A stretch of 64,000 nt of DNA from assembly GCF_001969815.1 (NCBI RefSeq), contig NZ_MRBK01000004.1, positions 248,001 through 312,000 on the forward strand. The letters run 5' to 3'. The notes beneath the pieces are model-generated. The model worked only from the letters and a program-made list of their open reading frames with translations, did not search any database and had not been told where the DNA came from. Positions 26,913 to 35,641 of the stretch are shown piece after piece; position 1 is the stretch's first letter, and every line of letters begins with the position of its first letter. Origin of the DNA: Bacillus swezeyi. Lineage in GTDB: Bacteria > Bacillota > Bacilli > Bacillales > Bacillaceae. A program made the translations under genes and the position numbers.

Positions 26913-26933
26913 CAATATCGGATTTCGATATTG
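26913..26933 (-). promoter_or_regulatory. Inverted-repeat operator upstream of padR-chrA
   Basis: CAATATCG, five bases, CGATATTG: a perfect 8-bp inverted repeat 25 bp before the padR start, the expected position for PadR autoregulation. Confidence 0.7.
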
Positions 26934-26989
26934 AATATATAACGGAAGTTTAACACCTCACATCCCCCTTTTTCAAGGTCTTTTGAACG

Positions 26990-27016
26990 AAAAAGCAAGC
27001 CTAAACATAGGCTTGC
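26990..27016 (-). terminator. Terminator of the ABC exporter gene
   Basis: GCAAGCCTA and TAGGCTTGC flank a four-base loop, followed on the minus strand by TTTTT. Confidence 0.88.
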
Positions 27017-27025
27017 CCGTTTTTT

Positions 27026-28741
27026 TCATGACTGATATTGAACCCGGTGAAGGCTGGCGAATATCCCGCCCTTTTCCACCAATTCATCGTGTGATCCTTC
27101 TTCTGCGATTCCGTCTTCCGTTACGACTACAATCCTGTCGGCGTTGCGGATGGTGGCAAGCCTGTGGGCGATGACGAGCGTTGTCCTGTCTTTTGCGAGC
27201 TCGGTCAAAGCGTTTTGAATAATTTGTTCCGTCTCTGTATCAAGAGCAGACGTAGCTTCATCCAAAATGAGGATCGGCGGGTTTTTCAGAAACATCCGGG
27301 CGATCGCGATCCGCTGTTTTTGACCGCCCGACAGCTTCAGTCCTCTCTCACCGACCTGGGTTTCATAGCCGTCCGGAAGCGACTCAATAAGCTGTTCCAA
27401 ATGCGCCATCTTAGCTGCCTGTTTAATTTCTTCATCTGTTGCATCCAATTGTCCGTAGGCAATGTTTTCACGAAGAGTACCTGTAAATAGAAACACATCC
27501 TGCTGAACTATGCCGATTTGCGAACGTAGAGACCGCTTTGTCATGTCACGGATATCGATTCCGTCAATCGTAATCGATCCGCCGTCTACATCATAGAAGC
27601 GCGGAATCAGCGAGCTGATCGTCGTTTTGCCCGCTCCTGACGGTCCTACAAATGCAACCGTCTCACCTGATCTGATCGATAAATCAATTCCTGAAAGGAC
27701 AGGTTTATGCTCTTCATAGCCAAATGTCACATTGCGGAAGACAATGTGTCCTTCTAAAGCGGGAACATCAACAGCATCCTCGCGGTCAACAATCTGCGGC
27801 TTTGTATTTATTAATTCCGTAAACCGCTTGAACCCGGCCATTCCTTTCGGATAAAGCTCCAAAATCGCGCTGATTTTATCGATCGGCTTAAACAAAACAT
27901 TGACATACAGAACAAATCCTACAAATTCGCCATATGACATGTTCCCGGAAAAACTGAGCCACGCCCCGAACACAAGGACTGAAAGAATCATCAGCCGAGT
28001 CATTAAAAATGTCCCTGCTGTCGTCAGCGCCATTGTTTTATACCCTTTGAGTTTGGCGTTGCGGAATTTTTGATTATTTTTCAAAAAACGGGAAATCTCA
28101 AAGCGTTCGTTGGTGAACGATTGAACGACGCGAACGCCTGATACGCTGTCCTCAACCCTGGCGTTGACATCTGCAATCTCACTATACATCTCTCTCCAGG
28201 CACGGTTCATTCTGATGTTTGAATAAGTGATCAAAATAATCAGCAGCGGAACAAACAAAATGGCGGCCAGTGCAAGCTTTACGTTAATCGTCAACATGAT
28301 CCAGAATGCTCCAAAAAAGGTCATAACCGCAATAAACAAATCTTCCGGTCCGTGATGGGCCAGCTCTCCGATGTCAAACAGATCGTTTGTGATGCGGCTG
28401 ATAATATGCCCTGTTTTCGTATTATCAAAGTAGCGGAACGATTGACGCTGCACATGTTGAAAGAGCTCCTGGCGCATGTCTGTTTCTATGTTAATCCCCA
28501 GCTGATGCCCAAGGTAATTGACGATGTACTGGAGACCTGTGCTGAGCAGATAGATCAACAGCAGCCCGATGCTGACCCAGACGATTTCAAACCAGTCTCC
28601 CCCCGGAATCAGTGTATCGATGAACCACTGAACAACTAAAGGAAACGCGAGTTCTAGAACTGCGACGATGATCGCACTGCTGAAATCAATCAAGAACAGC
28701 CGTTTATGCGGCTTATAGTATGAAAAAAAGCGACGTATCAT
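27026..28741 (-). CDS. ABC transporter, fused membrane and ATPase domains (YgaD-like)
   Basis: A 571-residue half-transporter of the type IV exporter fold. Six membrane helices span about residues 15-310 (start MIRRFFSYYKPHKRLFLIDF), with the coupling-helix region near TGHIISRITND. The nucleotide-binding domain has Walker A GPSGAGKTT, Q-loop QIGIVQQDVFLF, signature LSGGQKQRIAIARMFL, Walker B PILILDEATSALD and the H-loop IAHRLATI. It resembles B. subtilis YgaD, a lipid/drug exporter homologue; it probably works as a homodimer. GGAGTGCACATCATAAC precedes the ATG. Confidence 0.85.
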   Translation of the reverse strand: MIRRFFSYYKPHKRLFLIDFSSAIIVAVLELAFPLVVQWFIDTLIPGGDWFEIVWVSIGLLLIYLLSTGLQYIVNYLGHQLGINIETDMRQELFQHVQRQSFRYFDNTKTGHIISRITNDLFDIGELAHHGPEDLFIAVMTFFGAFWIMLTINVKLALAAILFVPLLIILITYSNIRMNRAWREMYSEIADVNARVEDSVSGVRVVQSFTNERFEISRFLKNNQKFRNAKLKGYKTMALTTAGTFLMTRLMILSVLVFGAWLSFSGNMSYGEFVGFVLYVNVLFKPIDKISAILELYPKGMAGFKRFTELINTKPQIVDREDAVDVPALEGHIVFRNVTFGYEEHKPVLSGIDLSIRSGETVAFVGPSGAGKTTISSLIPRFYDVDGGSITIDGIDIRDMTKRSLRSQIGIVQQDVFLFTGTLRENIAYGQLDATDEEIKQAAKMAHLEQLIESLPDGYETQVGERGLKLSGGQKQRIAIARMFLKNPPILILDEATSALDTETEQIIQNALTELAKDRTTLVIAHRLATIRNADRIVVVTEDGIAEEGSHDELVEKGGIFASLHRVQYQS

Positions 28742-28855
28742 GTTATGATGTGCACTCCTTTTTAAAATCTTTATGAAATAGATCGTATCACAGTTTAAAG
28801 GTTGAAGTGCAAATTTTTTGAAAAATAATTGAAAATTATTCTCAAGTACACTGCC

Positions 28856-29515
28856 TCATAAAAGAAGCCCGGCTTCTCGCGCCCCCAGCGCCACAAGCTT
28901 CGCGATTTCCCCTGCCCCATATTCGCAAAAGTGTGTATTATCCTCGGCGCCGTCTGGATAGTTGGGATGCTCTCCCGGTTCAAGCCACAAAAACAGCTTT
29001 TTGGACGCTTCAGGCCCCAAGGATTGCAGCAATCGTCCGCTTTTTAAAGTAAGATCAATCAGCGGGACCTGAAGTTCTGCCGCCAGCTGCCTCATGGCAT
29101 CAGGGTAGTCGCCATGTGTATGTTTGAGGCGGCCTTGAGTGTCAAACGATCTTCTCTGTACCGGTGTGATCAAGGCTGGAATCGCTTTTTTCAGCCGCGC
29201 TGAATCTACATAACGACGCAAATATTGCTGGAATGTTCCATAAGGCTCTGTACGGCGCTCATCCGGTTTTTGGTCGTTATGTCCAAACTGGATAAACAAA
29301 TAGTCGCCGCGTTGAATTTGTTCCAAGATCCGCTCGAGCCTTCCTTCTTCAATAAAACTCTTTGAACTTCTCCCTGATGCCGCTTCATTGCGGACTACCA
29401 TGTCCGTCTTCAAACATTCTTCAATCCGTTGACCCCATCCTGCACGCGGCGCCGCTGATGCACCATAATCGGAAACGGTTGAATCGCCGGCCAAAAATAA
29501 CTGAATGTCTTTCAT
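28856..29515 (-). CDS. Rhamnogalacturonan acetylesterase, SGNH/GDSL (YesT/RhgT-like)
   Basis: A 219-residue intracellular-looking esterase with no signal peptide. SGNH blocks: FLAGDSTVSDYG (nucleophile Ser), NEAASGRSSKSFIEEGRL, IQFGHNDQKPDE, and DNTHFCEYGAGEIAKL (Asp/His pair). Family members remove acetyl groups from pectic rhamnogalacturonan oligomers. The ATG at 29515 follows GGGGGATGGGCA; a longer frame to 29584 lacks a site. It stands alone, not in a pectin operon; a pectate lyase lies 13 kb away. Confidence 0.85.
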   Translation of the reverse strand: MKDIQLFLAGDSTVSDYGASAAPRAGWGQRIEECLKTDMVVRNEAASGRSSKSFIEEGRLERILEQIQRGDYLFIQFGHNDQKPDERRTEPYGTFQQYLRRYVDSARLKKAIPALITPVQRRSFDTQGRLKHTHGDYPDAMRQLAAELQVPLIDLTLKSGRLLQSLGPEASKKLFLWLEPGEHPNYPDGAEDNTHFCEYGAGEIAKLVALGAREAGLLL

Positions 29516-29840
29516 TGCCCATCCCCCTATTTTCTTTTTTACTATATTAGAATGTATATCAACAAACGGCAACAAACTATACATAATTATCCAGTTTGTT
29601 CTTTATACGATTCTTTTTTATAAAAAAACGCTATTAATTAACTGAAAACTATTAATTAACCCTGAATATTTTAAATTTTTTTTAGAAATTTAACTAAAAA
29701 TATTTACTTGCATGGTAAAAGATGATAGATTAATTACACAAGAAAAGGAATTTAGTAGATCGCGATCGTATTTATACCTTTTCTTGAATATTTTAGGACG
29801 TCCTCTAACTTTAAAATTGCCATTTAGGAGGAACATTTTG
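29516..29840. other. AT-rich intergenic region with exoprotein leader
   Basis: 325 bp of very AT-rich DNA between divergent genes. The right part holds the exoprotein promoter and leader hairpin listed separately; the left part must hold the esterase promoter, which I could not place. Confidence 0.5.
29703..29786 (+). promoter_or_regulatory. Promoter and leader hairpin of secreted paralogue 1
   Basis: TTTACT (29703-29708), 17 bp, TAGATT (29726-29731). Just downstream CAAGAAAAGG (29739-29748) pairs perfectly with CCTTTTCTTG (29777-29786) across a 28-base loop. The same promoter and hairpin recur before paralogue 2, so they are conserved parts of the duplicated unit. Confidence 0.55.
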
Positions 29841-30398
29841 ATGTTTAAACGGAAATTCATTCGCAAACTCAGTGTTGGTTTATTAACTTCAGCAGCATTG
29901 TTTTCATTTATCCTTCCTACCTCTGGAGCAAGCGCTCAGGAAGTGAATACAAAACACTTTAGAGGTCCGATCTTTTGTCCGCCGCCTCATTGGCCGAAAA
30001 AGCCGCAGCCTAAGCAGCCGGATGATCCGACGAAGCAGCCGGTGCTTGAGGCCAAAACGATTAACAGCAATAAAGAGTGGACGACTTCTGATATCGAAAT
30101 CACTTATAAACCGAATACATTTGTCGGCTCCAGCTATGTTGAATTTCATTTCCCTTACCGTTTTCATGCAAGCACAAGGGATACACTAAATGGTAAAGCA
30201 CTTGAATATACGCAAATTCTAAATGACGGACAAACTGTCAGAGTTCCCGTCTATGCTTTGAGCTCCTCTGAATTCAAACTAGTGATGATTAGGAAAACGC
30301 TTCCGAACGCAGGGACGCATAGAATTACTGCCGAACTTCATCAAAATGGAAAAAACATTAATCATGCCGAGACAACTTTGGAGATTGTCCCTCGTTAA
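29841..30398 (+). CDS. Secreted protein, YolA-like, paralogue 1
   Basis: A 185-residue exported protein. The signal peptide (KRKFIRKLSVGLLTSAALFSFILPTSGASA) ends in an AxA cleavage site. A Pro/Lys-rich linker (PPPHWPKKPQPKQPDDP) follows at about residues 51-70, then a compact beta-rich domain starting at NSNKEWTTSDIEITYK and ending AETTLEIVPR. The domain is about 80% identical to paralogue 2. It looks like a small Bacillus exoprotein of the YolA kind (from memory, not checked). No enzymatic residues are evident. GGAGGAACATTTTG precedes the ATG. Confidence 0.75.
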   Translation: MFKRKFIRKLSVGLLTSAALFSFILPTSGASAQEVNTKHFRGPIFCPPPHWPKKPQPKQPDDPTKQPVLEAKTINSNKEWTTSDIEITYKPNTFVGSSYVEFHFPYRFHASTRDTLNGKALEYTQILNDGQTVRVPVYALSSSEFKLVMIRKTLPNAGTHRITAELHQNGKNINHAETTLEIVPR

Positions 30399-30412
30399 AT
30401 AACATTCAGCCT

Positions 30413-30441
30413 GCCGGCAAAGGGAAGAGTCCCTTGCCGGC
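30413..30441 (+). terminator. Hairpin after secreted paralogue 1
   Basis: GCCGGCAAAGGGA with TCCCTTGCCGGC is a long GC-rich stem but no T run follows; some read-through is possible. Confidence 0.6.
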
Positions 30442-30525
30442 GGTTGTAAAAACAATGATTTCCCCAACAATTCAATCTCATTTATTGCATTATTTAAAAA
30501 TTTCTTGAATGTTTCATCGAAAATA

Positions 30526-30607
30526 TTTACTTCTATGGTAGGTAGTGATAGATTAAATGGGCAGGAAAAGGAATTTAGTAGATGACAATCTTATTTTTTC
30601 CTTTTTC
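30526..30607 (+). promoter_or_regulatory. Promoter and leader hairpin of secreted paralogue 2
   Basis: TTTACT (30526-30531), 17 bp, TAGATT (30549-30554). GGAAAAGGAA (30564-30573) pairs with TTCCTTTTTC (30598-30607) with one G-U. The loop begins TTTAGTAGAT as in paralogue 1. Stem sequences differ between copies but pairing is kept. Confidence 0.55.
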
Positions 30608-30652
30608 GATCTTATTCTCTATTAAAACTTGTCATTTGGGAGGAGTATGTTT

Positions 30653-31126
30653 ATGTTTAAACGGAAATTCGTTGGCAAATTAGGTGTCGGCCTATTATCT
30701 TCAGCAGCTCTGCTTTCATTTATTCTTCCGGCACAAGAAGCTAGCGCAACCTTTTTTAGAAGCGCCCCGACGCTTCATGTCGAAACAGTTGACAGCAATA
30801 AAGAATGGACAACCTCTGACATTGAAGTCACTTACAAACCAAACTCTTTTGTTGGCTCCAGCTATGTTGAATTTAACTTCCCATACCGCTTTCATGCGAA
30901 TACACGAGATTCGCTAAACGGCAGAACATTGAACTATACACAAATTCTGAATGACGGACAAACTGTCAGAGTTCCTGTCTATGCATTCAGTTCTTCTCAG
31001 TTTAAGCTTGTGATGGTTAGGAAAACGCTTCCGAATGCAGGGACGCACAAAATTACCGCGGAATTGCAAAAATTCGGCAGAAACTATAATCACGCGGAAA
31101 CTACTGTAGAGATCGTTCCCCGTTAG
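30653..31126 (+). CDS. Secreted protein, YolA-like, paralogue 2
   Basis: A 157-residue exported protein with signal peptide KRKFVGKLGVGLLSSAALLS... ending EASA. The mature part lacks the proline linker of paralogue 1 and goes almost directly to DSNKEWTTSDIEVTYKPNSF and GSSYVEFNFPYRFHANTRDS. Between the two copies mainly conservative changes are seen, so both are probably functional. The ATG at 30653 is chosen; one at 30647 is too close to GGAGGAG. A perfect terminator follows. Confidence 0.75.
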   Translation: MFKRKFVGKLGVGLLSSAALLSFILPAQEASATFFRSAPTLHVETVDSNKEWTTSDIEVTYKPNSFVGSSYVEFNFPYRFHANTRDSLNGRTLNYTQILNDGQTVRVPVYAFSSSQFKLVMVRKTLPNAGTHKITAELQKFGRNYNHAETTVEIVPR

Positions 31127-31145
31127 TCATTATTTAAAAAATTTG

Positions 31146-31180
31146 AGCTTGCCGGCAGCTTTGTCCGGCAAGCTTTTTTT
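31146..31180. terminator. Terminator after secreted paralogue 2
   Basis: AGCTTGCCGGC pairs with GTCCGGCAAGCT (one bulge), then TTTTTTT. It abuts the stop of the convergent MFS gene. Confidence 0.9.
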
Positions 31181-32396
31181 ATTTTCTAATCAGCACCTTA
31201 AAACAGGTTAACGCACTGATACTGCAAAATACAATCACAACGGCCATCGGTAAAGCGGTATGACTTCCTGCGATGCCTACGAGCGGCGCCGCGGCAGCGC
31301 CTAGAATAAACGTCAGCAGTCCCAAAAGCGCAGAGGCGCTCCCAGCTGATTTTCCCTGGCTCTGCATAGCTAAGGAACCGCTGGACGTCGTTACGATCCC
31401 AATACAGGCCACCACGATAAACAGCGGAACTAAAACAAAAATCAACGACGCTTTTAAGAGGACGGATATCAATAAAACCAGGCTGGCGGTCAAAGAAATC
31501 AACAACCCGCATTTCAATAAGGCTGCCTCACCGAACCGTCCAGCAAGCCGTCCTGTGATCTGGGCAGCGATGATAATCCCTAAGCCGTTTGCCGCAAAAC
31601 AAAAACTGAAAGCTTGAGCCGATAATCCGTAAATGTCTTGCAAAACAAATGGAGAGGCTGATATATAGCCGAACATTCCCGCTACAATCAACCCCTGTGC
31701 TAAAGCGTACCCCATAAAAGTCCGCTGGCCGAAGAGCTTTCCAAATGATACGAACGTCTCTTTGAAACCGCCCTTCGTACGATTTTCCGGAGAAAGCGAC
31801 TCTTTAATTCCAAATATGACAGACAGAATAATGATGATGCCAAAAAGCCCAATAATTAAAAAAACGCCGTTCCAAGTCGTAACCTTCATAAGCTGTCCGC
31901 CTGCTACCGGAGATAAGATAGGCGCAATCCCATTTACCAGCATCAGCAGCGAGAAAAATTTCGTCAACTCTGTGCCTGAATATAAATCGCGGGCAATCGC
32001 ACGGGATATCACAATGCCCCCCGCTCCCGCCGCGCCTTGAATAAACCGCATGGCGATCAATACCCACACAGATGAAGCCAATGCACATAAAAAAGATGCC
32101 GCGGCAAAAACAGCCAATGAAACAATCAGCGGCATCCTTCTGCCCGATACATCGCTAAAAGGACCGACGACAATTTGTCCGATTGCCAGTCCCAATAAAC
32201 AGGATGTTAAACTCAGCTGGACGACGGACGCATTCGTATGTAAATCCGCCGCCATCTGCGGAAGCCCCGGCAGATACAAATCGATCACAACCGGCCCGAT
32301 TCCGGATAAAATGCCCAATATGACAGCGATCCACACTTTGTTCGGCTGCGCTTTCGCCTGAACCGCAATATCTGGCTGATTGTTTATGATATTCAT
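31179..32396 (-). CDS. Bcr/CflA-family drug exporter (YdgK-like)
   Basis: A 405-residue MFS protein. Bcr/CflA traits: GIGPVVIDLYLPGLPQMAADL in helix 1, GQIVVGPFSDVSGRRMPLI (motif A), RFIQGAAGAGGIVISRAIARDL in helix 4, and NGIAPILSPVAGG in helix 5. Twelve helices. It probably exports drugs or small metabolites by proton antiport; B. subtilis YdgK is the nearest I recall. GAGGAGTGATCCA precedes the ATG. Confidence 0.82.
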   Translation of the reverse strand: MNIINNQPDIAVQAKAQPNKVWIAVILGILSGIGPVVIDLYLPGLPQMAADLHTNASVVQLSLTSCLLGLAIGQIVVGPFSDVSGRRMPLIVSLAVFAAASFLCALASSVWVLIAMRFIQGAAGAGGIVISRAIARDLYSGTELTKFFSLLMLVNGIAPILSPVAGGQLMKVTTWNGVFLIIGLFGIIIILSVIFGIKESLSPENRTKGGFKETFVSFGKLFGQRTFMGYALAQGLIVAGMFGYISASPFVLQDIYGLSAQAFSFCFAANGLGIIIAAQITGRLAGRFGEAALLKCGLLISLTASLVLLISVLLKASLIFVLVPLFIVVACIGIVTTSSGSLAMQSQGKSAGSASALLGLLTFILGAAAAPLVGIAGSHTALPMAVVIVFCSISALTCFKVLIRK

Positions 32397-32493
32397 TGGA
32401 TCACTCCTCTATATTTAACATTTTCGCAGATTTTCTTTAAACGCCTGATCACCTTCAGTGTATTGTATACCCTATTTCATGGTTCTGACAATT

Positions 32494-32516
32494 AAAAAAA
32501 CCGGGATGGCCCCGGC
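32494..32516 (-). terminator. sigY operon terminator
   Basis: CCGGG and CCCGG flank a short loop, followed on the minus strand by TTTTTTT, just after the yxlG stop. Confidence 0.85.
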
Positions 32517-32518
32517 TG

Positions 32519-33295
32519 TCAGTAAGATTCATATCTTTTAAAAACAAAAGCGGTGCACATGAACAGAAGAAATACAATTCCCGCTGATGAAAACATCATC
32601 CAGGCGAAAGTACCATCCCATGAACCGTGCATGATAATATAACTGGCTTGGCTTTTCGCTTTATCCGGCGTCCATTCTGTAAAGCGGGGAAACAGCGAGC
32701 CAGCCAATGAAACGGCGGCTATCAGAGTAATACTCCCGCCGGCAACCCCGCCGATATGGCGAAACAAAGCACTGAAAAAGAGCGTAACGGTCATAACAAA
32801 CACAATCCATACACTGTACACCGATAAACTTAATAAAAACCGGTCAATTCCCACTTTGCCAAATAGAAGATTTGTATAATAGAAAGCCAGCCCGTAGCTA
32901 ACCGTAAAAGACGCTAAAACGAGCAAGACCTGTGCAAGCCATTTACTACCGATATAATGAATCGGATTGACAGGCCGCGCCATTATCAATGAAAGAGAGC
33001 CATGGTTCCGTTCATTAACAATGCTTCCCATCACACTGAATACGAAAATGGCAGTGCCGACCGTTCCAAACTGGGAAAGTGTGCTTACCAACACCTCTTC
33101 ACCGCCGGGCTTTGGAATGTCGATGACCGCTCCATCAGGCAGGTTTCCGGCCATATCGATGATTTGGGGCATATAATAAAGGCTGATCGGCTGAATCAGA
33201 CCGAGAAGTATCAAGACGACAGGCAGCCAAAGCAGTTTTCCATCCTTCCAGCTTTCCTTCCATTCCTTCTGAAATAAAATATAAAATGAATTCAT
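32519..33295 (-). CDS. yxlG: ABC-2 type permease YxlG
   Basis: A 258-residue membrane subunit with six hydrophobic segments and the ABC-2 style NERNHGSLSLIMARPVNPIHYIGSKW coupling region after the second helix. It pairs with the ATPase YxlF encoded directly upstream (overlap of four bases). Last gene of sigY-yxlCDEFG. Substrate unknown; the operon is linked to sigma-Y. Confidence 0.9.
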   Translation of the reverse strand: MNSFYILFQKEWKESWKDGKLLWLPVVLILLGLIQPISLYYMPQIIDMAGNLPDGAVIDIPKPGGEEVLVSTLSQFGTVGTAIFVFSVMGSIVNERNHGSLSLIMARPVNPIHYIGSKWLAQVLLVLASFTVSYGLAFYYTNLLFGKVGIDRFLLSLSVYSVWIVFVMTVTLFFSALFRHIGGVAGGSITLIAAVSLAGSLFPRFTEWTPDKAKSQASYIIMHGSWDGTFAWMMFSSAGIVFLLFMCTAFVFKRYESY

Positions 33296-34182
33296 AGCCC
33301 CATCACCTTCATATAAATATCTTCCAAAGACTGTGTTTTTTGTTCAAAATGAAGAATCGAAACGTTTCTTTTCAAGCATTCAGCCAATAATTCACGGCGG
33401 TAAGATCTGCCGGATAAATGAAACTCGGCTTGGTTGGGATGGTTAAACGTGAGCCTGCTGACATAAGAAAGATTTGCCAGCCATCCTTCAAGGCTTTCTT
33501 CGGCCGATAAAATAAAAGACGGCTTTTGATGCTGCTCTTTTAATCGAGCAAGCGGGCCGCTCCACCGGACAGCGCCCTCCTTCAGCATGACAATCTGATC
33601 ACATACCTGTTCGGCGTCATATAGGACATGGGTCGAGAACAGAATCGTCATCTTCTTTTTTAACTCCTTCATCATATCGAGTACTTCGCGTCTTCCAGAC
33701 GGGTCCAGCGCAGAAACAGGCTCATCCAAAATCAGCAGCTTCGGCTCATGAATCATAGCCTGAGCCAGCCCGAGCCTTTGCTTCATTCCTCCTGAAAAAC
33801 CGCCGATTTTCCGGTCTCCATACCTGCCGAGCCCGACATAGCGCAAAATAATCCGGCTCTTTTCCAAAGATTCGCGGCGTGTCAAATTGGAAAGCCTGCC
33901 GGCAAACAGCAAATATTCTTCCGCCGTCATCCATGAAAAGAAAGCAGGATGCTGGGGCAGATATCCGATTTGGCTCCGGTCTATCGTTTCCCGGCCTAAA
34001 AACTGTATCCTTCCTGACGTTGGGGTCAATAAACCGGACAGCATTTGCAGTGTTGTTGTTTTCCCGGCCCCGTTAGGCCCGAGCAGTGCGGCACATTGAT
34101 GATGGCTGAGATCGAAGCTCAGATTTTGAACGGCTTTTTGCTGCTGATAAATTTTTGTTAACCCTTTGACGGACAGCATCAC
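33292..34182 (-). CDS. yxlF: ABC transporter ATP-binding protein YxlF
   Basis: 296 residues. Walker A GPNGAGKTTTLQML, Q-loop IGYLPQHPAFF, signature GGFSGGMKQRLGLAQAM, Walker B KLLILDEPVSALDP and H-loop LFSTHVLYDAEQ, with a C-terminal extension typical of ABC-2 ATPases. The first possible start is GTG at 34182, overlapping the yxlE stop; an ATG follows directly at 34179 and either may be used. Works with YxlG. Confidence 0.92.
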   Translation of the reverse strand: MMLSVKGLTKIYQQQKAVQNLSFDLSHHQCAALLGPNGAGKTTTLQMLSGLLTPTSGRIQFLGRETIDRSQIGYLPQHPAFFSWMTAEEYLLFAGRLSNLTRRESLEKSRIILRYVGLGRYGDRKIGGFSGGMKQRLGLAQAMIHEPKLLILDEPVSALDPSGRREVLDMMKELKKKMTILFSTHVLYDAEQVCDQIVMLKEGAVRWSGPLARLKEQHQKPSFILSAEESLEGWLANLSYVSRLTFNHPNQAEFHLSGRSYRRELLAECLKRNVSILHFEQKTQSLEDIYMKVMGL

Positions 34183-34391
34183 ATGTGCTCCCTCCCATAT
34201 GTTTTTTTACCGATGACAAAGTACGAAATGGGGCCGATGAAACTGATGCCTGCAATAATCAGGACCCACAGCCACTTGGGGCCATTTGTTTCCTCCTGCC
34301 TGAGGCAATTCACCAATGCGGAAACGACAAGGATCAGATATAACACAATCAAAGGGGCAATCAGTGACCAAGGGATTTCAGATACAGCCAT
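34179..34391 (-). CDS. yxlE: YxlE, PLDc_N-type small membrane protein
   Basis: 70 residues with two membrane helices around WSLIAPLIVLYLILVVSALV and WLWVLIIAGISFIGPISYFV, then GKKTYGRE. It has the layout of PLDc_N (cardiolipin synthase N-terminal-like) proteins. In B. subtilis YxlD and YxlE help hold sigma-Y inactive together with YxlC. It overlaps its neighbours by 1-4 bases. Confidence 0.88.
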   Translation of the reverse strand: MAVSEIPWSLIAPLIVLYLILVVSALVNCLRQEETNGPKWLWVLIIAGISFIGPISYFVIGKKTYGREHM

Positions 34392-34606
34392 TACGGCATC
34401 CTCCTTTTCTTATGAAAAGGTCTGACGACAAATAAATAATAGAATAATAAAGGCATCGGAGTTTGAATAAGGCCCCAAATCCCCCAAAACCAAGCATTGC
34501 TTCCCTTTTTTTTGGCATCGAGAAAAAGGAGGATGCCTTGGGTGAATAGAAGCGGCGAAATCAACAGCAGAGCCAACAATTTTTCTGGAGTCGTTTCAAG
34601 GTTCAT
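34391..34606 (-). CDS. yxlD: YxlD, sigma-Y operon membrane protein
   Basis: 71 residues with two membrane helices (KLLALLLISPLLFTQGILLF and FWGIWGLIQTPMPLLFYYLF) and the basic end RPFHKKRRMP. Size and place match B. subtilis YxlD, a negative modulator of sigma-Y. Directly abuts yxlC. Confidence 0.88.
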   Translation of the reverse strand: MNLETTPEKLLALLLISPLLFTQGILLFLDAKKKGSNAWFWGIWGLIQTPMPLLFYYLFVVRPFHKKRRMP

Positions 34607-34933
34607 CTAATCTGCCTCCCCCTTAACCGTCCGCCGCCGTTTTTTTTCAAATAAAGCAAGCACCGGGAGGATAACAACCGCCGCGCCTTGCACCGTTAAA
34701 AATATAGCTGGAACTCGAATTGAAATAGCAATATAAACGAATAAAATCACGAATGCCAAAACAATAAAGCAAAGCAATTCCTTTTGAATCGCCCGTTTAC
34801 GCTCTTTTTTAAAGCGGGCTAAACGCTGATCCAGCTCTAATTGATGGGGAACAGCAGGCTCAAAGATGTCATCTATTTTTTTCAGCTCTTCCTTCAAATG
34901 AGAAATCGTCTTTTTTTCATCTCGTTCATTCAC
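34607..34933 (-). CDS. yxlC: YxlC, anti-sigma factor for sigma-Y
   Basis: 108 residues. A cytosolic, charged N-terminal half ([20 protein letters not shown]...) is followed by two membrane helices. The GTG at 34933 follows AAAGGAG by eight bases and overlaps the sigY stop as GTGA, so sigma and anti-sigma are translationally coupled. A start nine bases earlier would lie on top of the Shine-Dalgarno. YxlC is the known partner of sigma-Y in B. subtilis. Confidence 0.9.
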   Translation of the reverse strand: MNERDEKKTISHLKEELKKIDDIFEPAVPHQLELDQRLARFKKERKRAIQKELLCFIVLAFVILFVYIAISIRVPAIFLTVQGAAVVILPVLALFEKKRRRTVKGEAD

Positions 34934-35463
34934 TGATCCCACTCCTTTCGAATTTTTTTTAATCCGTGATGAACACGGGATTTGACAGTTCCCTCTTTTA
35001 TTTTCAGCATCCTTGCCACTTCAGGATATGTAAACCCGTAGTAATGCCTTAATAGAATCGGCATTCTAAACTCCGGCTCAAGCGCTGCGAACAACTCCAA
35101 ATATTCGCTCCACTCATGTCCTAGAAGTGAAGTTTCCCATTTCATTTTTCGAAAGGCTTCCTCTCCGGCTGCCTGCGTCTTGCGGTTTTCACGTTTTGTC
35201 TTACGCTGGTGGTCGATAAATAACCGGGAAGCAATCGAAATCAGCCAAGTCGAATATTTGGCATTTCCCTGAAATTGCTGAAGGCTGATATACGCTTTCA
35301 GCATCGTCTCTTGAACCAAATCCTCTGTCAGATCAGGATGGAGCGTTAATTTCAGCACATATTGATATAAAAAGGGGTAATTTAGCTGAAATAGTTTTGT
35401 AAAGGCGGCATCTTCACCGTTTTTTGCTAGCTTGATAAGTTCTTTTTCATCTGTCTGATCCAC
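34930..35463 (-). CDS. sigY: ECF sigma factor SigY
   Basis: 177 residues, as in B. subtilis (178). Region 2: [37 protein letters not shown] and [19 protein letters not shown]. Region 4: [20 protein letters not shown] and [18 protein letters not shown]. The GTG start follows a GGGGGG tract. An apparent self-dependent promoter lies about 40-65 bp upstream. The operon encodes its own anti-sigma complex and an ABC exporter. Confidence 0.93.
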   Translation of the reverse strand: MDQTDEKELIKLAKNGEDAAFTKLFQLNYPFLYQYVLKLTLHPDLTEDLVQETMLKAYISLQQFQGNAKYSTWLISIASRLFIDHQRKTKRENRKTQAAGEEAFRKMKWETSLLGHEWSEYLELFAALEPEFRMPILLRHYYGFTYPEVARMLKIKEGTVKSRVHHGLKKIRKEWDQ

Positions 35464-35502
35464 TGAAATGTCAACCCCCCTTTCTTTTGTCTCTGTTTAT
35501 AA

Positions 35503-35528
35503 GACGACAGCCGCCGGCAAACCGTTCA
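35503..35528 (-). promoter_or_regulatory. Sigma-Y type autoregulatory promoter
   Basis: On the minus strand TGAACG, 16 bp, CGTC. The TGAAC -35 with CGTC -10 is the form reported for the B. subtilis sigY promoter, which sigma-Y itself uses. Confidence 0.75.
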
Positions 35529-35641
35529 AATCTATTCTGATAAGATAAAAAATGATCTTGTTTCACATTCGGCATTTATGGTGTACTTGAAACTGAAGGG
35601 ATGTGACTTAAAGGGGATGGAGTTACGGGAAAAACTTGTTC

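Noticed and set aside
26889-26915. ATG 26915 as padR start
   Set aside because: It lies inside the palindromic operator and lacks a ribosome binding site.
17637-32396. Genomic island or prophage
   Set aside because: Accessory gene content is clear, but no integrase, transposase, tRNA target or flanking direct repeats were seen.
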